Source: Myroides sp. NP-2
Lineage (GTDB): Bacteria > Bacteroidota > Bacteroidia > Flavobacteriales > Flavobacteriaceae
Reading direction: 5' to 3'
Assembly: GCF_014145665.1 (NCBI RefSeq)
Contig: NZ_JACHTD010000002.1
Location: forward strand, 124,001-188,000
Length of the DNA: 64,000 bases
Both the position numbers and the translations under genes were made by a program. The notes beneath the pieces were generated by a model that saw only the letters and a list, made by a program, of their open reading frames with translations, searched no databases and was not told the DNA's origin. Below are positions 37,368-47,040 of the stretch, piece by piece (the first letter of the stretch is position 1; each line of letters opens with the position of its first letter).

Positions 37368-39691
37368 TAGCGGATGATCATTAATTTTTTAACTTTTGTA
37401 TTGTTGTGGTCTGCAGAAGATACCATCATCAAATACACCCCTGATCCCACTCTTTTTCCGTTAAACGCATGGGTGTCCCACACCACGGTTCCACCATTGG
37501 ATGTAGCTTCAAAAACTAAATTCCCTTCGATATCCGTAATTTTAACGACGGAGCGATCCATCAATCCAACAAGGCGTACTTCTCCTAAATATTCAGGGCG
37601 TACAGGGTTGGGATATGCATAAAAAGAGCTATTGCTCTCTTGTCCTTCGGAAGAATCACCCATAAATGAAACCACCCCCAAATCCGTTGCAAAAAAAACT
37701 TCTCCCGCTATTGGATCTACGGCAATATCGTTAATTGTATTACTCGGCAAAGGCGAATTGTCTTTCGTAAAATGATGTATAATTTCCCTTCCAGTTGGAG
37801 CAACTAAGAACACCCCTGCATCGGCTATGGCTACCCATTTTTTATTCGCTCCATCAACCTCTATTTTAGTGATATATTGTTGATAAAAAAGCTCTTCTGC
37901 AATACCATTTTCCTCTATAACAATATTGGTTGGCTTGAGGTTAGTGGTCTGTAAAAATTGATTGACATTTTGGATGACACGCAAGCCCTTATTGGTGCCA
38001 ATCCAAAGTTGATTGTTTTTATCCAAAGCCAAGGTACTGACATTATTAGAGGGTAGTGTCCCTAAATCCGTATTAAACGAGGCGAGTCGATTGTTCTTTG
38101 TTTCGTTAAACGCCACCAATCCATCTTCTAAAGAGGGAATCCATTTGGTGTTGTTCTTATCGATGACCAATCGCCCGTAATTACCTCTTTTGTAGTCGAA
38201 CATCCCTGTAGTAGTTGCATAGGATTCCCATTTGTCATTTGCCTCTCTCTTTTTCAATGCGCGTCTCACAAAATTATTCGTCATCCACAATTTACCTTGT
38301 GTATCAAAGACAACTCCATTTACACGTACACTGGCATAACCAGGAGGAAAGGATGGGTCCTCTGGGTCAATTTCCAGATTTTCCAACCCCGTAGTCCCCG
38401 TATTTTCGTGATTCCACAAGCTAACTTCACTCGTACTAATCGTATTGGGATTTAATTTGATTTGTAGCAATCCGGAGTGATAAGACCCCACGAACAATTC
38501 GTTTTCATTTTTAGGATTTAACGCCGCATAGGTTAACGCTCTAGCGTCTTTTAATTGGTCAAAGGAGATAAATTCCCATCCTTTTTTCTTGTTAAAATAG
38601 CTCAATCCTCTTGCGGTTAACCCTGGTACATAGGGATTATAAGTATTTTTATCATATCCACCACTGATAAACCAGGTTCCAGCTCGCGTGGCAAGCAAGG
38701 AGAAAATACGGTTCGATTCTGGCCCATCAGGAGAAAGTGATTCCCGTTGTCCCGATTTAGACAGCTGCACTAATCCAGCATAACTACTACCGAGATAGTA
38801 GTCTCCTTTAACCTCAACCACATCAATAAGGTTGTGCTGCTGCGCTACTTCCACGAGTTGATTCCCTGCGTGTAGAGCATAAGCACTGGAAGGGGTAATA
38901 ACCAAAAGGTTACCCGCTTCATTTTTATTGAAACTCACAAGAGGCTCCTCCAACGTCGCTATTTCGCGTACTTGATTGGGTTGGGTCAACTGATACAACA
39001 CGGGGTCTTCCGTAGCACTTAGAAACAATTCCTCATTCCTAACATAAGCTCGTTGCCATTTTGGGCTAGGTTCCCAAGTCGTCCATTGCCTATAATCCAC
39101 TTTATTTGGATGTTGCAAATCCACTTGTTTGATTCCCTCAGCAGTAATTGCTACCAAATCTTTACTAGTTGCTACGACATCTCGTACTGCTGTATTCTTC
39201 CCGTTTTGTCCAATGTAATAGCTATCGCCAAAAACGTTGTTCGACAGGTTAAAAACACTAATTCCATAATTCGTCCCGATATACACCTCTCCTTTTACTT
39301 CCAAGAACGCGTTAATTCTTCGCTCAGATTGTTGCAAGGATGGTTTATTCTTTATGTCTAAGATGGAGCGGAAGCGATCGCTTTTTAAATCGAAGACCAA
39401 CAAACTCCCATCTTCGCTTCCTACTAGTAGTTTTTGGTGTACCTCACTAAAGTAAAGCGCGGTAATACTACTGGTTTTTAGTCCACTAACCGAATTGTAT
39501 ACCTCCACACTAGCACTGTTCACATTATAGCGCAACAAAGCAGAGGGAGTTGCTCCAAAGACAACATCTCTTCCTTGAGTTAATGCAACTAATTCTTTAT
39601 AAGAAAAATAGCTACTCCACTTGGTGTTTTCTTGTCCTCTCAAACTTGTAACCACCAAAAACAGCAAACAAATGAATCCTTTGATTTTCAT
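37367..39691 (-). CDS. porZ: Type IX secretion system protein PorZ
   Basis: 774 residues, the length expected for PorZ (about 776 in Porphyromonas gingivalis). A signal peptide leads into two seven-bladed beta-propeller-like domains with recurring YFSEVHQKLLVGSEDG, KLWMTNNFVRR and NQLWIGTNKGLRVI blades. A C-terminal T9SS sorting domain begins at YAYPNPVRPEYLGEVRL and ends KVKKLMIIR. In P. gingivalis PorZ belongs to the T9SS attachment complex that anchors secreted cargo to anionic LPS. It precedes recO with a TAATG overlap. The assignment rests on length, propeller layout and CTD; a generic two-component-propeller protein is the alternative. Confidence 0.85.
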   Translation of the reverse strand: MKIKGFICLLFLVVTSLRGQENTKWSSYFSYKELVALTQGRDVVFGATPSALLRYNVNSASVEVYNSVSGLKTSSITALYFSEVHQKLLVGSEDGSLLVFDLKSDRFRSILDIKNKPSLQQSERRINAFLEVKGEVYIGTNYGISVFNLSNNVFGDSYYIGQNGKNTAVRDVVATSKDLVAITAEGIKQVDLQHPNKVDYRQWTTWEPSPKWQRAYVRNEELFLSATEDPVLYQLTQPNQVREIATLEEPLVSFNKNEAGNLLVITPSSAYALHAGNQLVEVAQQHNLIDVVEVKGDYYLGSSYAGLVQLSKSGQRESLSPDGPESNRIFSLLATRAGTWFISGGYDKNTYNPYVPGLTARGLSYFNKKKGWEFISFDQLKDARALTYAALNPKNENELFVGSYHSGLLQIKLNPNTISTSEVSLWNHENTGTTGLENLEIDPEDPSFPPGYASVRVNGVVFDTQGKLWMTNNFVRRALKKREANDKWESYATTTGMFDYKRGNYGRLVIDKNNTKWIPSLEDGLVAFNETKNNRLASFNTDLGTLPSNNVSTLALDKNNQLWIGTNKGLRVIQNVNQFLQTTNLKPTNIVIEENGIAEELFYQQYITKIEVDGANKKWVAIADAGVFLVAPTGREIIHHFTKDNSPLPSNTINDIAVDPIAGEVFFATDLGVVSFMGDSSEGQESNSSFYAYPNPVRPEYLGEVRLVGLMDRSVVKITDIEGNLVFEATSNGGTVVWDTHAFNGKRVGSGVYLMMVSSADHNNTKVKKLMIIR

Positions 39692-40020
39692 ACAGACTAT
39701 TTACAATCAAACAAATATACTATTATCGAAAGAAATAAAGAGAGATTCTCCCAATTTTGCGACTCGTTCAAAACGAAAACAAACGCCTCTGATAGAAACT
39801 CCACCAAACCACACCCACAACTTCCACTTAACTTTTCATCTCTTTTTCTCCAGCAACAGTATACACTTTTCACCTTTTAACCCAAAAATTCAGCTATATC
39901 TTAAAAAAAATAAAAATAAAATGCATTATAAAAAACAAAATAGTAGTAAATTCACTAATTGAAACTTTTAGTAAAAACGGCAAGATAATTGTGAGCAATC
40001 GTTAATTAAGCAACCCCTTT
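39692..40020. other. A/T-rich divergent intergenic region
   Basis: A 329-base spacer between porZ (minus) and the first PCMD lipoprotein (plus). It holds the porZ -7 box at 39712-39719 (minus-strand TATATTTG) 20 bases before the porZ start. Near the plus-strand gene TAATTGTG resembles a -7 box with one mismatch. Long A runs are seen around 39900-39930; no gene is convincing. Confidence 0.6.
39712..39719 (-). promoter_or_regulatory. -7 promoter box for porZ-recO
   Basis: On the minus strand TATATTTG matches TAnnTTTG, 20 bases before the porZ start codon. No matching -33 TTTG. Confidence 0.5.
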
Positions 40021-41106
40021 ATGAGACACAGTATTTCACTTTTGTTGCTAGGACTCGGTTTAATGTGCAGTAGTTGCATTAAAGACGAGGAGTTAGACAC
40101 AGATGCAGACATTCTAGAAGCTTATATTCCTACGGAATATTTGAAGATGGATCCCATTATTACCAATACCTCGGTAGAATTTCGCGTAAAATCGAATGTT
40201 GATTTAGAAAAGCAAACGCCTTTTTTCATTGTGTCGCCCAATGCAACGATGGATCCACCCAATGGAGTAACAAGGGACTTTACTACGGCGCAAAAGGTTG
40301 TGGTTACTGCCCAAGATCAGCGTTGGAAAAAGACCTATCTGGTGAGTTTTACCAGTGATGAATTAGGCACTTTTTACGATTTTAACAATGCGGAGCTCAC
40401 GGATCGAAATCGCTACTACCGTTTTTATGAGATTGGCTCCAATGGAGAAAAAATATACGATTGGGACAGTGGAAACCAAGGCTATGCGACCATTGCAGGC
40501 TCAACCCCTCCAGAAGACTATCCCACAACAGTGGCTCAAGGTCGTCGTGGAGGATTGGCGGTAAAGATGCAAACGGTATACACTTCAAACTTTGCGGCTG
40601 CAACTGGTAATCCAATCGCTGCAGGCAATTTATTTTTAGGACAATTTAAACTCAATCCTTTTAATACGCTAAAATCCACTCGCTTTGGCTTACCCTATTC
40701 AGGGGCACTTCCACAAACCCTCCGCGGGGTATACAAATATACACCTGGTGAAAAGGTAACGGATGAAGATTATAATGAAGTTGTGGGTGCGCGAGATTCT
40801 TTTGATATCTATGCCATTATTTTTGAATTGCAAAAAAAAGACAACTACTTAACAGGGGATCACGATTTTGTTGATCCTAGAAATGTTGCGATTGCGCGAA
40901 TTGCAGCAGCAGATCGCTTGGAAACGACAACTTGGTCCACCTTTAGCATTCCCTTTACTCTTGTACCAGGAAAAACATATGATCCCAATAAAGATTATAT
41001 GATTGCTATTGTGATGACCTCTAGTATAGATGGCGCCGCTTTTAAAGGCGCTATTGGAAGCACCTTATTTGTTGATGAAATAGAATTAGTGTATGAAAAA
41101 GAATAA
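40021..41106 (+). CDS. PCMD domain lipoprotein (copy 1)
   Basis: 361 residues with a lipoprotein signal (LGLMCSSC) followed by IKDEELDTDADI. An N-terminal Ig-like region (ITNTSVEFRV...TAQDQRWKKTYLVSF) precedes the PCMD (putative carbohydrate metabolism) domain: YDWDSGNQGYA, AAGNLFLGQFKLN, LRGVYKYTPGEK, FDIYAIIFE, and IGSTLFVDEIELVYE at the end. The domain is jelly-roll-like and is thought to bind glycans or act at the surface; no reaction is established. It overlaps the following barrel gene by 14 bases and forms with it a two-gene unit that is repeated at 42178-44103. Confidence 0.88.
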   Translation: MRHSISLLLLGLGLMCSSCIKDEELDTDADILEAYIPTEYLKMDPIITNTSVEFRVKSNVDLEKQTPFFIVSPNATMDPPNGVTRDFTTAQKVVVTAQDQRWKKTYLVSFTSDELGTFYDFNNAELTDRNRYYRFYEIGSNGEKIYDWDSGNQGYATIAGSTPPEDYPTTVAQGRRGGLAVKMQTVYTSNFAAATGNPIAAGNLFLGQFKLNPFNTLKSTRFGLPYSGALPQTLRGVYKYTPGEKVTDEDYNEVVGARDSFDIYAIIFELQKKDNYLTGDHDFVDPRNVAIARIAAADRLETTTWSTFSIPFTLVPGKTYDPNKDYMIAIVMTSSIDGAAFKGAIGSTLFVDEIELVYEKE

Positions 41107-41908
41107 TACCTTTCTATATCTGCTGTTGGCTAGCCTTATTGCGCTTCCCTATGGCTTATTTGCTCAATCTATTGAACCTGTTTTATCTGAAAAAGAAAAC
41201 ACATCTTCTTTTTCAGTATTTTTCAAAAAAAACACCACCTATCAAGCCCGAGCACAGTTTAGTATTGGCGGTAGTACCCCTTTGGGTATTCCGGCTCAAA
41301 TTCGAGAAATAAACAGCTACAACCCTACGCTGCAATTGGGATTGGAAGTAAATGCCACCAAATGGTTAACAGATGAACACAAATGGGGAATACGAACAGG
41401 GCTTCGTTTTGAAGGACGCGGTATGCGAACCGATGCGCGCGTTAAAAATTACTATACGCAAATTGATGGTGATGATGGCAAGCAAACCAAAGGATACTTT
41501 ACAGGGAACGTCAAAACAAAGATGAAAAACTCCTACATCACCTTTCCTGTACTTGCCGTCTATCAGGTCAATGAGAACTGGAACGTCTATGGCGGATTCT
41601 ATCTCTCTGGTTTGATCGATAAGGATTTTACGGGTTATGTATACGATGGAGTCCTACGTGAAGGCAATCCTATTGGAACTCCTGTTGAATTTCAAGATGG
41701 CGCGAGAGGAGAATACGACTTTTCTTCCGACTTAAATCGATTTCAATGGGGAACTGCTTGGGGTTTCGAATACAAAGCAAACAATCATTTGCGCTTGTTT
41801 TCTGATCTCAATTGGGGTTTAAATAACCTGTTTAAAAAAGATTTTGAAGCGATCTCCTTCTCGATGTACAGCATCTATTTGAATGTGGGCTTTGGCTATC
41901 AATTCTAA
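41093..41908 (+). CDS. Outer-membrane beta-barrel protein (copy 1)
   Basis: 271 residues. A signal peptide (KKNNTFLYLLLASLIALPYGLFAQ) is followed by alternating beta strands (YQARAQFSIGGSTPLGIP, YNPTLQLGLEVNATKWL, KWGIRTGLRFEGRGMRTDARV), ending in a strand with terminal Phe (YLNVGFGYQF), as expected for a small outer-membrane barrel of the PorT/OmpW-like size. Two polar loops are predicted outside. Its ATG lies inside the end of the PCMD gene (14-base overlap). It may be the membrane partner of the PCMD lipoprotein; that is inference from the duplicated pairing. Confidence 0.87.
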   Translation: MKKNNTFLYLLLASLIALPYGLFAQSIEPVLSEKENTSSFSVFFKKNTTYQARAQFSIGGSTPLGIPAQIREINSYNPTLQLGLEVNATKWLTDEHKWGIRTGLRFEGRGMRTDARVKNYYTQIDGDDGKQTKGYFTGNVKTKMKNSYITFPVLAVYQVNENWNVYGGFYLSGLIDKDFTGYVYDGVLREGNPIGTPVEFQDGARGEYDFSSDLNRFQWGTAWGFEYKANNHLRLFSDLNWGLNNLFKKDFEAISFSMYSIYLNVGFGYQF

Positions 41909-41948
41909 TTTTACAGCCGCTACATCCGACGTATCAAGTACTATTACT

Positions 41949-41984
41949 ACTGAGATTGTATCTATTCTCAGTCCGTAGTACGTC
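41949..41984. repeat. Imperfect inverted repeat between the two PCMD/barrel units
   Basis: TACTACTGAGA faces TCTCAGTCCGTAGTA, forming a possible imperfect stem. It lies about 40 bases after the first barrel gene. There is no clear T-run. Confidence 0.35.
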
Positions 41985-42119
41985 ATTTTGTCAAAAAAAA
42001 CAGTTTTACACCAAAGGAACTGCGATTTTTATATCTATTTTCTTTGTTATTCACATCAAAAAACACAATATACCAACCTAAATAGCAAAAAACGTATTTT
42101 CTCGTTAATATAGCGTAAA

Positions 42120-42153
42120 TTTGATTTTATTAGTTACGCCAGTGTTACTGTTG
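42120..42153 (+). promoter_or_regulatory. Possible promoter for the second PCMD/barrel unit
   Basis: TTTG (42120-42123) and TACTGTTG (42146-42153, one mismatch to TAnnTTTG) are 22 bases apart and end 24 bases before the ATG at 42178. Confidence 0.35.
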
Positions 42154-42177
42154 TATGAATAAAACATTAATAAACAC

Positions 42178-43314
42178 ATGTCAACGATGAGAAACAAATC
42201 CTATTTCTTATCCCTATTATTGCTAATAGGGATCTTTTTTTCATCTTGTATCAAAGATGAAGCATTAAATACAGAAGCTGATATTGAAACGGCGAGCATC
42301 AGCAAAGAATTTTTATTAACCGCTCCCATAATCACCAACAACAAAATAACATTTAGGGTATCCAAATCGTTAGATTTAACCCAAGTAGCACCCAATTTTA
42401 CTTTAACAAAAGGAGCTAGCATAGTACCAGCAAACGGAACAGTGCGCGATTTTAGTCAAGGTCCATTAATGTATCGAGTGACCTCAGAAAATCAGAATTG
42501 GAGTAAAAACTATATCGTAGAATTTATCAATGCAGAAATTTCTACTATTTATCACTTCGAAACCTTCAGAGAAGAAGTTGGTGGTTTCTACGGAGCAGAT
42601 TATTACCATATCATTTCTGAGATGGGACTAGATAAAGACGGAAATGAGATAAAACTATTTGACTGGGCGAGTGGAAACCCAGGTTATGTTTTGACTGATG
42701 GAGATCCTGATAATGCAAAAAAACCAAGTGATTTCCCTACCTCAGTTACCCCAGATGGATTTATTGGAAATGGTATTAAGTTAACTACCTTATCTACAGA
42801 ACCTCTAGGCCCTATAATGGGTAGCCCACTAGCTGCTGGAAACTTGTTTTTAGGAGAATTTGATTTAGCTACTGCTGTTTCAAAACCTTTAAAAGGAACC
42901 AAATTCGGCTATGATTTTAACTATGAACCAACTGTTTTTAGAGGATTCTTTAAATATACGAAGGGGAAAGACTTCCAAATAAACAACAAAGAAAAGAATA
43001 AACTAAGTGAAGATCGTTGGGATGCCTATGCTATCTTATTTGAAGGTGATACGGAGGACTTCTTATACGGGGATCACGATTTTATCGATGAGAAAATTGT
43101 CTCTATTGCTCGTGTACCAGATGAGTTAAAAAAAGAAACAAATACTTGGACCTTATTTGAAATACCATTCACTTATGTAGAAGGAAAGTATTACGATAGT
43201 AGTAAAAAATACAAACTAGCCATTGTATTCTCCTCAAGTGAAGAAGGTAGTTTGTTCAATGGCGCTATTGGCAGTACCCTTTATATTGATGAAGTTGAAA
43301 TTTTAAAGAACTAA
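42178..43314 (+). CDS. PCMD domain lipoprotein (copy 2)
   Basis: 378 residues (375 if the ATG at 42187 is used). The lipoprotein signal ends in FFSSC and is followed by IKDEALNTEADIE, nearly the same as copy 1. The same landmarks recur: IFDWASGNPGY-like segment, AAGNLFLGEFDL, FRGFFKYTKGKDF, WDAYAILFEGD, DHDFIDEKIVSIARV and IGSTLYIDEVEIL. Identity to copy 1 is high across the C-terminal domain by eye. It is followed after 15 bases by its own barrel gene. Surface lipoprotein of unknown substrate. Confidence 0.88.
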   Translation: MSTMRNKSYFLSLLLLIGIFFSSCIKDEALNTEADIETASISKEFLLTAPIITNNKITFRVSKSLDLTQVAPNFTLTKGASIVPANGTVRDFSQGPLMYRVTSENQNWSKNYIVEFINAEISTIYHFETFREEVGGFYGADYYHIISEMGLDKDGNEIKLFDWASGNPGYVLTDGDPDNAKKPSDFPTSVTPDGFIGNGIKLTTLSTEPLGPIMGSPLAAGNLFLGEFDLATAVSKPLKGTKFGYDFNYEPTVFRGFFKYTKGKDFQINNKEKNKLSEDRWDAYAILFEGDTEDFLYGDHDFIDEKIVSIARVPDELKKETNTWTLFEIPFTYVEGKYYDSSKKYKLAIVFSSSEEGSLFNGAIGSTLYIDEVEILKN

Positions 43315-43329
43315 TTTAACTAGACGGAA

Positions 43330-44103
43330 ATGAATATAAAATTTATCTATACCATATTGGTTTTCTCTTTAGGTCTATCGACTTATGCTCAACAAGAAGA
43401 ACCGAAAAACCAACATTTTTTCAATCACAACGTAACCTATCAAGTTCGTTCCCAATTTAGTATTGGTGGAGCAGCACCTCTAGGTTTACCCCGTGAAATA
43501 CGCAAAATAAAAAGTTATAATCCTACCCTTCAATTAGGAATGGAAGCCAATATGACGAAATGGTTGTCTGACGACCACCAATGGGGGATACGCTTGGGAA
43601 TCCGAGTGGAAGGAAAAGGAATGAAAACAGACGCAAGAGTAAAAGATTACGTAACGGAAATTAATTACAATGGCGCTTATGTAAGGGGGCATTTTACGGG
43701 AGATGTAAAAACTGAAATCCGCAATACTTATCTGACTGTTCCTGTATTAGCTACCTACACTATTAATGATCAATGGAATGTTTACGGTGGATTGTATTTT
43801 TCTACTTCTATCGATCAATCATTTGATGGGTATGTATATGATGGTTACTTGAGACAAACAGACCCAACAGGGCAAAAACTAATTTTTCAAGATGGAAAAA
43901 AAGCAGATTATGACTTTTCCAATCATGTTAATACGTTCCAATGGGGATCACAAGTTGGAGCAGAGTGGAAAGTCAATCAACACTTCTTTTTATTTGCTGA
44001 TGCAACTTATGGGTTCAACAGCTTGCTAGATCGAGATTTTGACGCCATTTCCTTTACCATGCACAATATATACTTGAACCTAGGTTTTGGTTATCAATTC
44101 TAA
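43330..44103 (+). CDS. Outer-membrane beta-barrel protein (copy 2)
   Basis: 257 residues with a signal peptide (MNIKFIYTILVFSLGLSTYAQ). The strands match copy 1 closely: YQVRSQFSIGGAAPLGLPREIRKIKSYNPTLQLGMEAN, RVEGKGMKTDARVKDY, NVYGGLYFSTSIDQSFDGYVYDGYLR, and the terminal YLNLGFGYQF. It lacks about 14 residues of the post-signal segment of copy 1. It is preceded by PCMD copy 2 and closed by a strong terminator, so the two genes form a complete transcript. Confidence 0.87.
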   Translation: MNIKFIYTILVFSLGLSTYAQQEEPKNQHFFNHNVTYQVRSQFSIGGAAPLGLPREIRKIKSYNPTLQLGMEANMTKWLSDDHQWGIRLGIRVEGKGMKTDARVKDYVTEINYNGAYVRGHFTGDVKTEIRNTYLTVPVLATYTINDQWNVYGGLYFSTSIDQSFDGYVYDGYLRQTDPTGQKLIFQDGKKADYDFSNHVNTFQWGSQVGAEWKVNQHFFLFADATYGFNSLLDRDFDAISFTMHNIYLNLGFGYQF

Positions 44104-44104
44104 T

Positions 44105-44140
44105 AAAAAAACTCGATCTTTTTCAAGATCGAGTTTTTTT
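44105..44140. terminator. Bidirectional intrinsic terminator
   Basis: A 16-bp stem: seven A plus CTCGATCTT pairing with AAGATCGAG plus seven T, with a 4-base loop. It lies between the convergent stops at 44103 and 44159. Confidence 0.92.
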
Positions 44141-44158
44141 TATGATTTATAGATTTAT

Positions 44159-45430
44159 TTAATTTTTTAGTACTTCACTTGCAACATCTGTATTACCATC
44201 GATACTATCCAAATCCAGCGACAAACCTAATATCTTGGCAATGATTGGATAAATGTGTACGTTTTCAAAAGACGCAATTTTATTCTTCTCACGAATTTGA
44301 GGTCCAAAGGCTAAAAATAGTGCATGCATCTCACGCACCACGTTAGGATCATAGCCATGGCTGCCCGCCAAAGGTCTATTCGTAAAATAGTAAGGCGCAT
44401 TTGCAGTTAACACAATATCTCCTACTCGATTAAAGCGGTCATCCTCTTTGCCAAAATGGTACTCTTTCGGCAAGTCTTCTTTTAAGAATACTTGCATATA
44501 TTTAGGATCGGCTTCTTGTTTTGCAAGGGTATACCATTTCTTAATATCCTTGTGATTTTTAACAAAAATGCTCACAAAAGTTCCATTCGAAGCAATAGTT
44601 AATTCTTTTTCATTCACCTCAAACGGCACTTTTAACAAGGTTTTTTGATCCAACTCTAACATACCGTGATCAGAGACTACAAATAAATTGATTGGTAGTT
44701 CCGATTCTTTAATTATTTGATACAGTTGCTCTACTGCTTTGTCAACTTGTTGTACGGCCTCAAGTGTTTCTTTAGCGTCAGGACCAAATCGATGTCCCGC
44801 ATGATCCACCTCTGGCATATAAAAAGTAATAAAATGAGGTCTTTGTTCTTCTGGTAATTTCAACCACGCTCTCACTCCTTCTAAGCGATCATCTATACTC
44901 GTTTTCTCGCTGTACTTGTAGTAGTAAGTAGGCAGTACCGACTGAATAGGAGCCTCAGATCCTGGCCAATAGTAACAAGCACTCAACATTCCTTGTTGTT
45001 CAGCTAAAACCCACAAAGGCGTACCCCCATACCATTTGGCATTGGTCACTGCTGCTGCATTCCCTAAAGAATAGCGTTCTTGCGTTTTAGGATCGTACAT
45101 GGTATTTCCTACTAACCCATGGTGTCCAGGGTACAATCCGGTTACAATGGAATAGTGGTTGGGAAATGTAACAGAAGGATAGGACGGAATTAACGATTCT
45201 GCAATTGTTCCTTGCTCCCCTAACTTGCGCAAGAAATTTGCGTGATGCTTTTCTATATAATCATAGCGAAAACCATCCAAGGAAACCAAAATTACATAAG
45301 GCTTCTTTTGCTGTTCATCTGTATTTTTTCTGTTTTCGATAATGATTTGCTTTTCTACATCTTGCGCTTGTGCAGTAAAACTAACCCCCACAAGAAACAA
45401 GGTCATCATCGACAATGCGAATTTTTTCAT
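44159..45430 (-). CDS. Secreted NPP-type alkaline phosphatase superfamily enzyme (nucleotide pyrophosphatase/phosphodiesterase)
   Basis: 423 residues with a signal peptide (MKKFALSMMTLFLVGVSFTAQAQ). The NPP pattern is clear: VSLDGFRYDYIEKH (first metal Asp), catalytic Thr in PSVTFPNHYSIVTGL, HHGLVGNTMYDP, ITFYMPEVDHAGH with metal Asp and His, FVVSDHG, and GSHGYDP near the end. The family hydrolyses phosphodiester or pyrophosphate bonds of nucleotides or lipids outside the inner membrane. It might supply phosphate or nucleosides together with the nucleases at 53-60 kb, but that link is inference. It is monocistronic between two terminators or promoters. Confidence 0.92.
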   Translation of the reverse strand: MKKFALSMMTLFLVGVSFTAQAQDVEKQIIIENRKNTDEQQKKPYVILVSLDGFRYDYIEKHHANFLRKLGEQGTIAESLIPSYPSVTFPNHYSIVTGLYPGHHGLVGNTMYDPKTQERYSLGNAAAVTNAKWYGGTPLWVLAEQQGMLSACYYWPGSEAPIQSVLPTYYYKYSEKTSIDDRLEGVRAWLKLPEEQRPHFITFYMPEVDHAGHRFGPDAKETLEAVQQVDKAVEQLYQIIKESELPINLFVVSDHGMLELDQKTLLKVPFEVNEKELTIASNGTFVSIFVKNHKDIKKWYTLAKQEADPKYMQVFLKEDLPKEYHFGKEDDRFNRVGDIVLTANAPYYFTNRPLAGSHGYDPNVVREMHALFLAFGPQIREKNKIASFENVHIYPIIAKILGLSLDLDSIDGNTDVASEVLKN

Positions 45431-45530
45431 GGCTACTGAAATTTATAATATCAAATATCAACAGATTAATTTACACACACAAAGTAATTGCGTAATTTTA
45501 GCTTTTGGTAGTTAAAAAAAAAGAAAACAA

Positions 45531-46325
45531 ATGAAAAATATCGGCATACTCGGTTGTGGTTGGTTGGGATTACACCTAAGTCAACATCTTATAAATAAGA
45601 ATTATACAGTAAAGGGATCGACCACAAGTCCAGCTAAATTAGCGGAATTAAAGGCAATAGGCATCGATTCCTATCTCGTAAACTTGCAAGATACAGAAGA
45701 AGCACAGCTTCACGAATTTTTAGAAGATCTAGACACTTTAATTATCACCATTCCTCCGATTCGAGGAGAAGAAAGTACGCTTTATCAAGCTAGTTTTCAG
45801 CGCTTAATTCCCTATTTACAACAACATAAAGTCGAAAAGGTAATCATGATGAGCTCTGTGTCGGTTTATGCGCCTAGTGAGACTCCAATAGCCGAATCTT
45901 GTACGGCATATAGCAATGACCCGACGAGCCGACAAATTTTAGCAGCAGAAGAAGTTTTAAATCGTGCCACTGGGTTGACGAGTTGTATTTTGCGTCTAGG
46001 TGGTTTATTTGGTCCCGACCGAAAGCCGGTTCGCTATATAGTCAACCGCGGTATGCTCGATAATCCGGACCTACCGATCAACATGATCCACCTCAACGAT
46101 ATTATTCAATTTACCACCGCTTTGATCGAACAAGGCTTCGATTCTAATGTTGTTTACAATCTAGTGTCTCCTCAGTATAAAAACCGATTGGATTATTACT
46201 CCAAAGAGGCCAATGAACTGGGATTAACACTTCCACCACTAGGGGATAACGATTGGAAAACACATCGCGAAATAAAAGGGGATCGCATTGTACAACAAAC
46301 GGGAATCCAGTACCAAACAACATAA
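45531..46325 (+). CDS. NAD(P)-binding epimerase/dehydratase-like protein
   Basis: 264 residues. The Rossmann signature is GILGCGWLGLHLSQHL at the N terminus, followed by STTSPAKLAEL, TLIITIPPIRGEES, VIMMSSVSVYAP and ILRLGGLFGPDRKPV. It resembles YeeZ-type members of the extended SDR family, which have an atypical active site. The reaction is unknown. A possible -7 region (TAATTTTA and TAGCTTTTGG) lies about 30-40 bases upstream. It ends in a terminator shared with scoB. Confidence 0.88.
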   Translation: MKNIGILGCGWLGLHLSQHLINKNYTVKGSTTSPAKLAELKAIGIDSYLVNLQDTEEAQLHEFLEDLDTLIITIPPIRGEESTLYQASFQRLIPYLQQHKVEKVIMMSSVSVYAPSETPIAESCTAYSNDPTSRQILAAEEVLNRATGLTSCILRLGGLFGPDRKPVRYIVNRGMLDNPDLPINMIHLNDIIQFTTALIEQGFDSNVVYNLVSPQYKNRLDYYSKEANELGLTLPPLGDNDWKTHREIKGDRIVQQTGIQYQTT

Positions 46326-46354
46326 AAAAAAGGAGGCTAACAAACCTCCTTTTT
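46324..46354. terminator. Bidirectional intrinsic terminator
   Basis: AAAAAGGAGG (46327-46336) pairs with CCTCCTTTTT (46345-46354). It overlaps the last base of the plus-strand stop codon and lies 5 bases from the scoB stop. Confidence 0.88.
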
Positions 46355-46358
46355 CTAT

Positions 46359-47015
46359 TTAATCTAAAATCATTTCTGGGATATCTCCCGATATAATTAA
46401 CTCGACTTCCGTTGCTTTGACAATGTCCTCAACAGAAACACCGGGTGCTCTTTCTAACAATTTAATTCCATTTGGCGTAACTTCCATTACGGCCAATTCA
46501 GTAACAATTTTCTTGACACAACCTACACCTGTTAATGGTAGAGAACACGACTTTAATATCTTTGATTCTCCTGCTTTATTTACGTGCATCATCGCAACAA
46601 TAATATTTTCAGCAGAAGCAACTAAATCCATAGCTCCTCCCATTCCCTTTACCATTTTTCCAGGAATCTTCCAGTTGGCAATATCTCCGCCTTCCGATAC
46701 TTCCATGGCTCCTAAAATAGTCAAATCCACGTGCTTTCCGCGAATCATTCCGAAACTTGTTGACGAATCAAAAAAGGAAGCCCCTGGTAGAGTCGTTATG
46801 GTTTGTTTTCCCGCATTAATTAAATCTGGATCCTCTTCGCCTTCATAAGGGAAAGGTCCCATGCCTAAAACGCCGTTTTCACTTTGAAAATCAACATTCA
46901 TTCCTTCTGGTACATAATTAGCAACAAGCGTTGGAATACCAATACCTAAGTTTACAAAAAATCCGTCTTGTAATTCTTTTGCGATGCGTTTAGCAATACC
47001 TACTTTATCTAACAT
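46359..47015 (-). CDS. scoB: 3-oxoacid CoA-transferase subunit B
   Basis: 218 residues. The beta subunit of the succinyl-CoA:3-ketoacid CoA-transferase. It carries the catalytic Glu in the SENGVLG motif and the family segments [41 protein letters not shown] and [13 protein letters not shown]. With ScoA it moves CoA from succinyl-CoA to acetoacetate, which links it to the end of tyrosine degradation begun by HppD and HmgA. ScoA lies 25 bases upstream on the same strand. Confidence 0.95.
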   Translation of the reverse strand: MLDKVGIAKRIAKELQDGFFVNLGIGIPTLVANYVPEGMNVDFQSENGVLGMGPFPYEGEEDPDLINAGKQTITTLPGASFFDSSTSFGMIRGKHVDLTILGAMEVSEGGDIANWKIPGKMVKGMGGAMDLVASAENIIVAMMHVNKAGESKILKSCSLPLTGVGCVKKIVTELAVMEVTPNGIKLLERAPGVSVEDIVKATEVELIISGDIPEMILD

Positions 47016-47040
47016 ACTATTTCTTTAAACGATTGATTGG

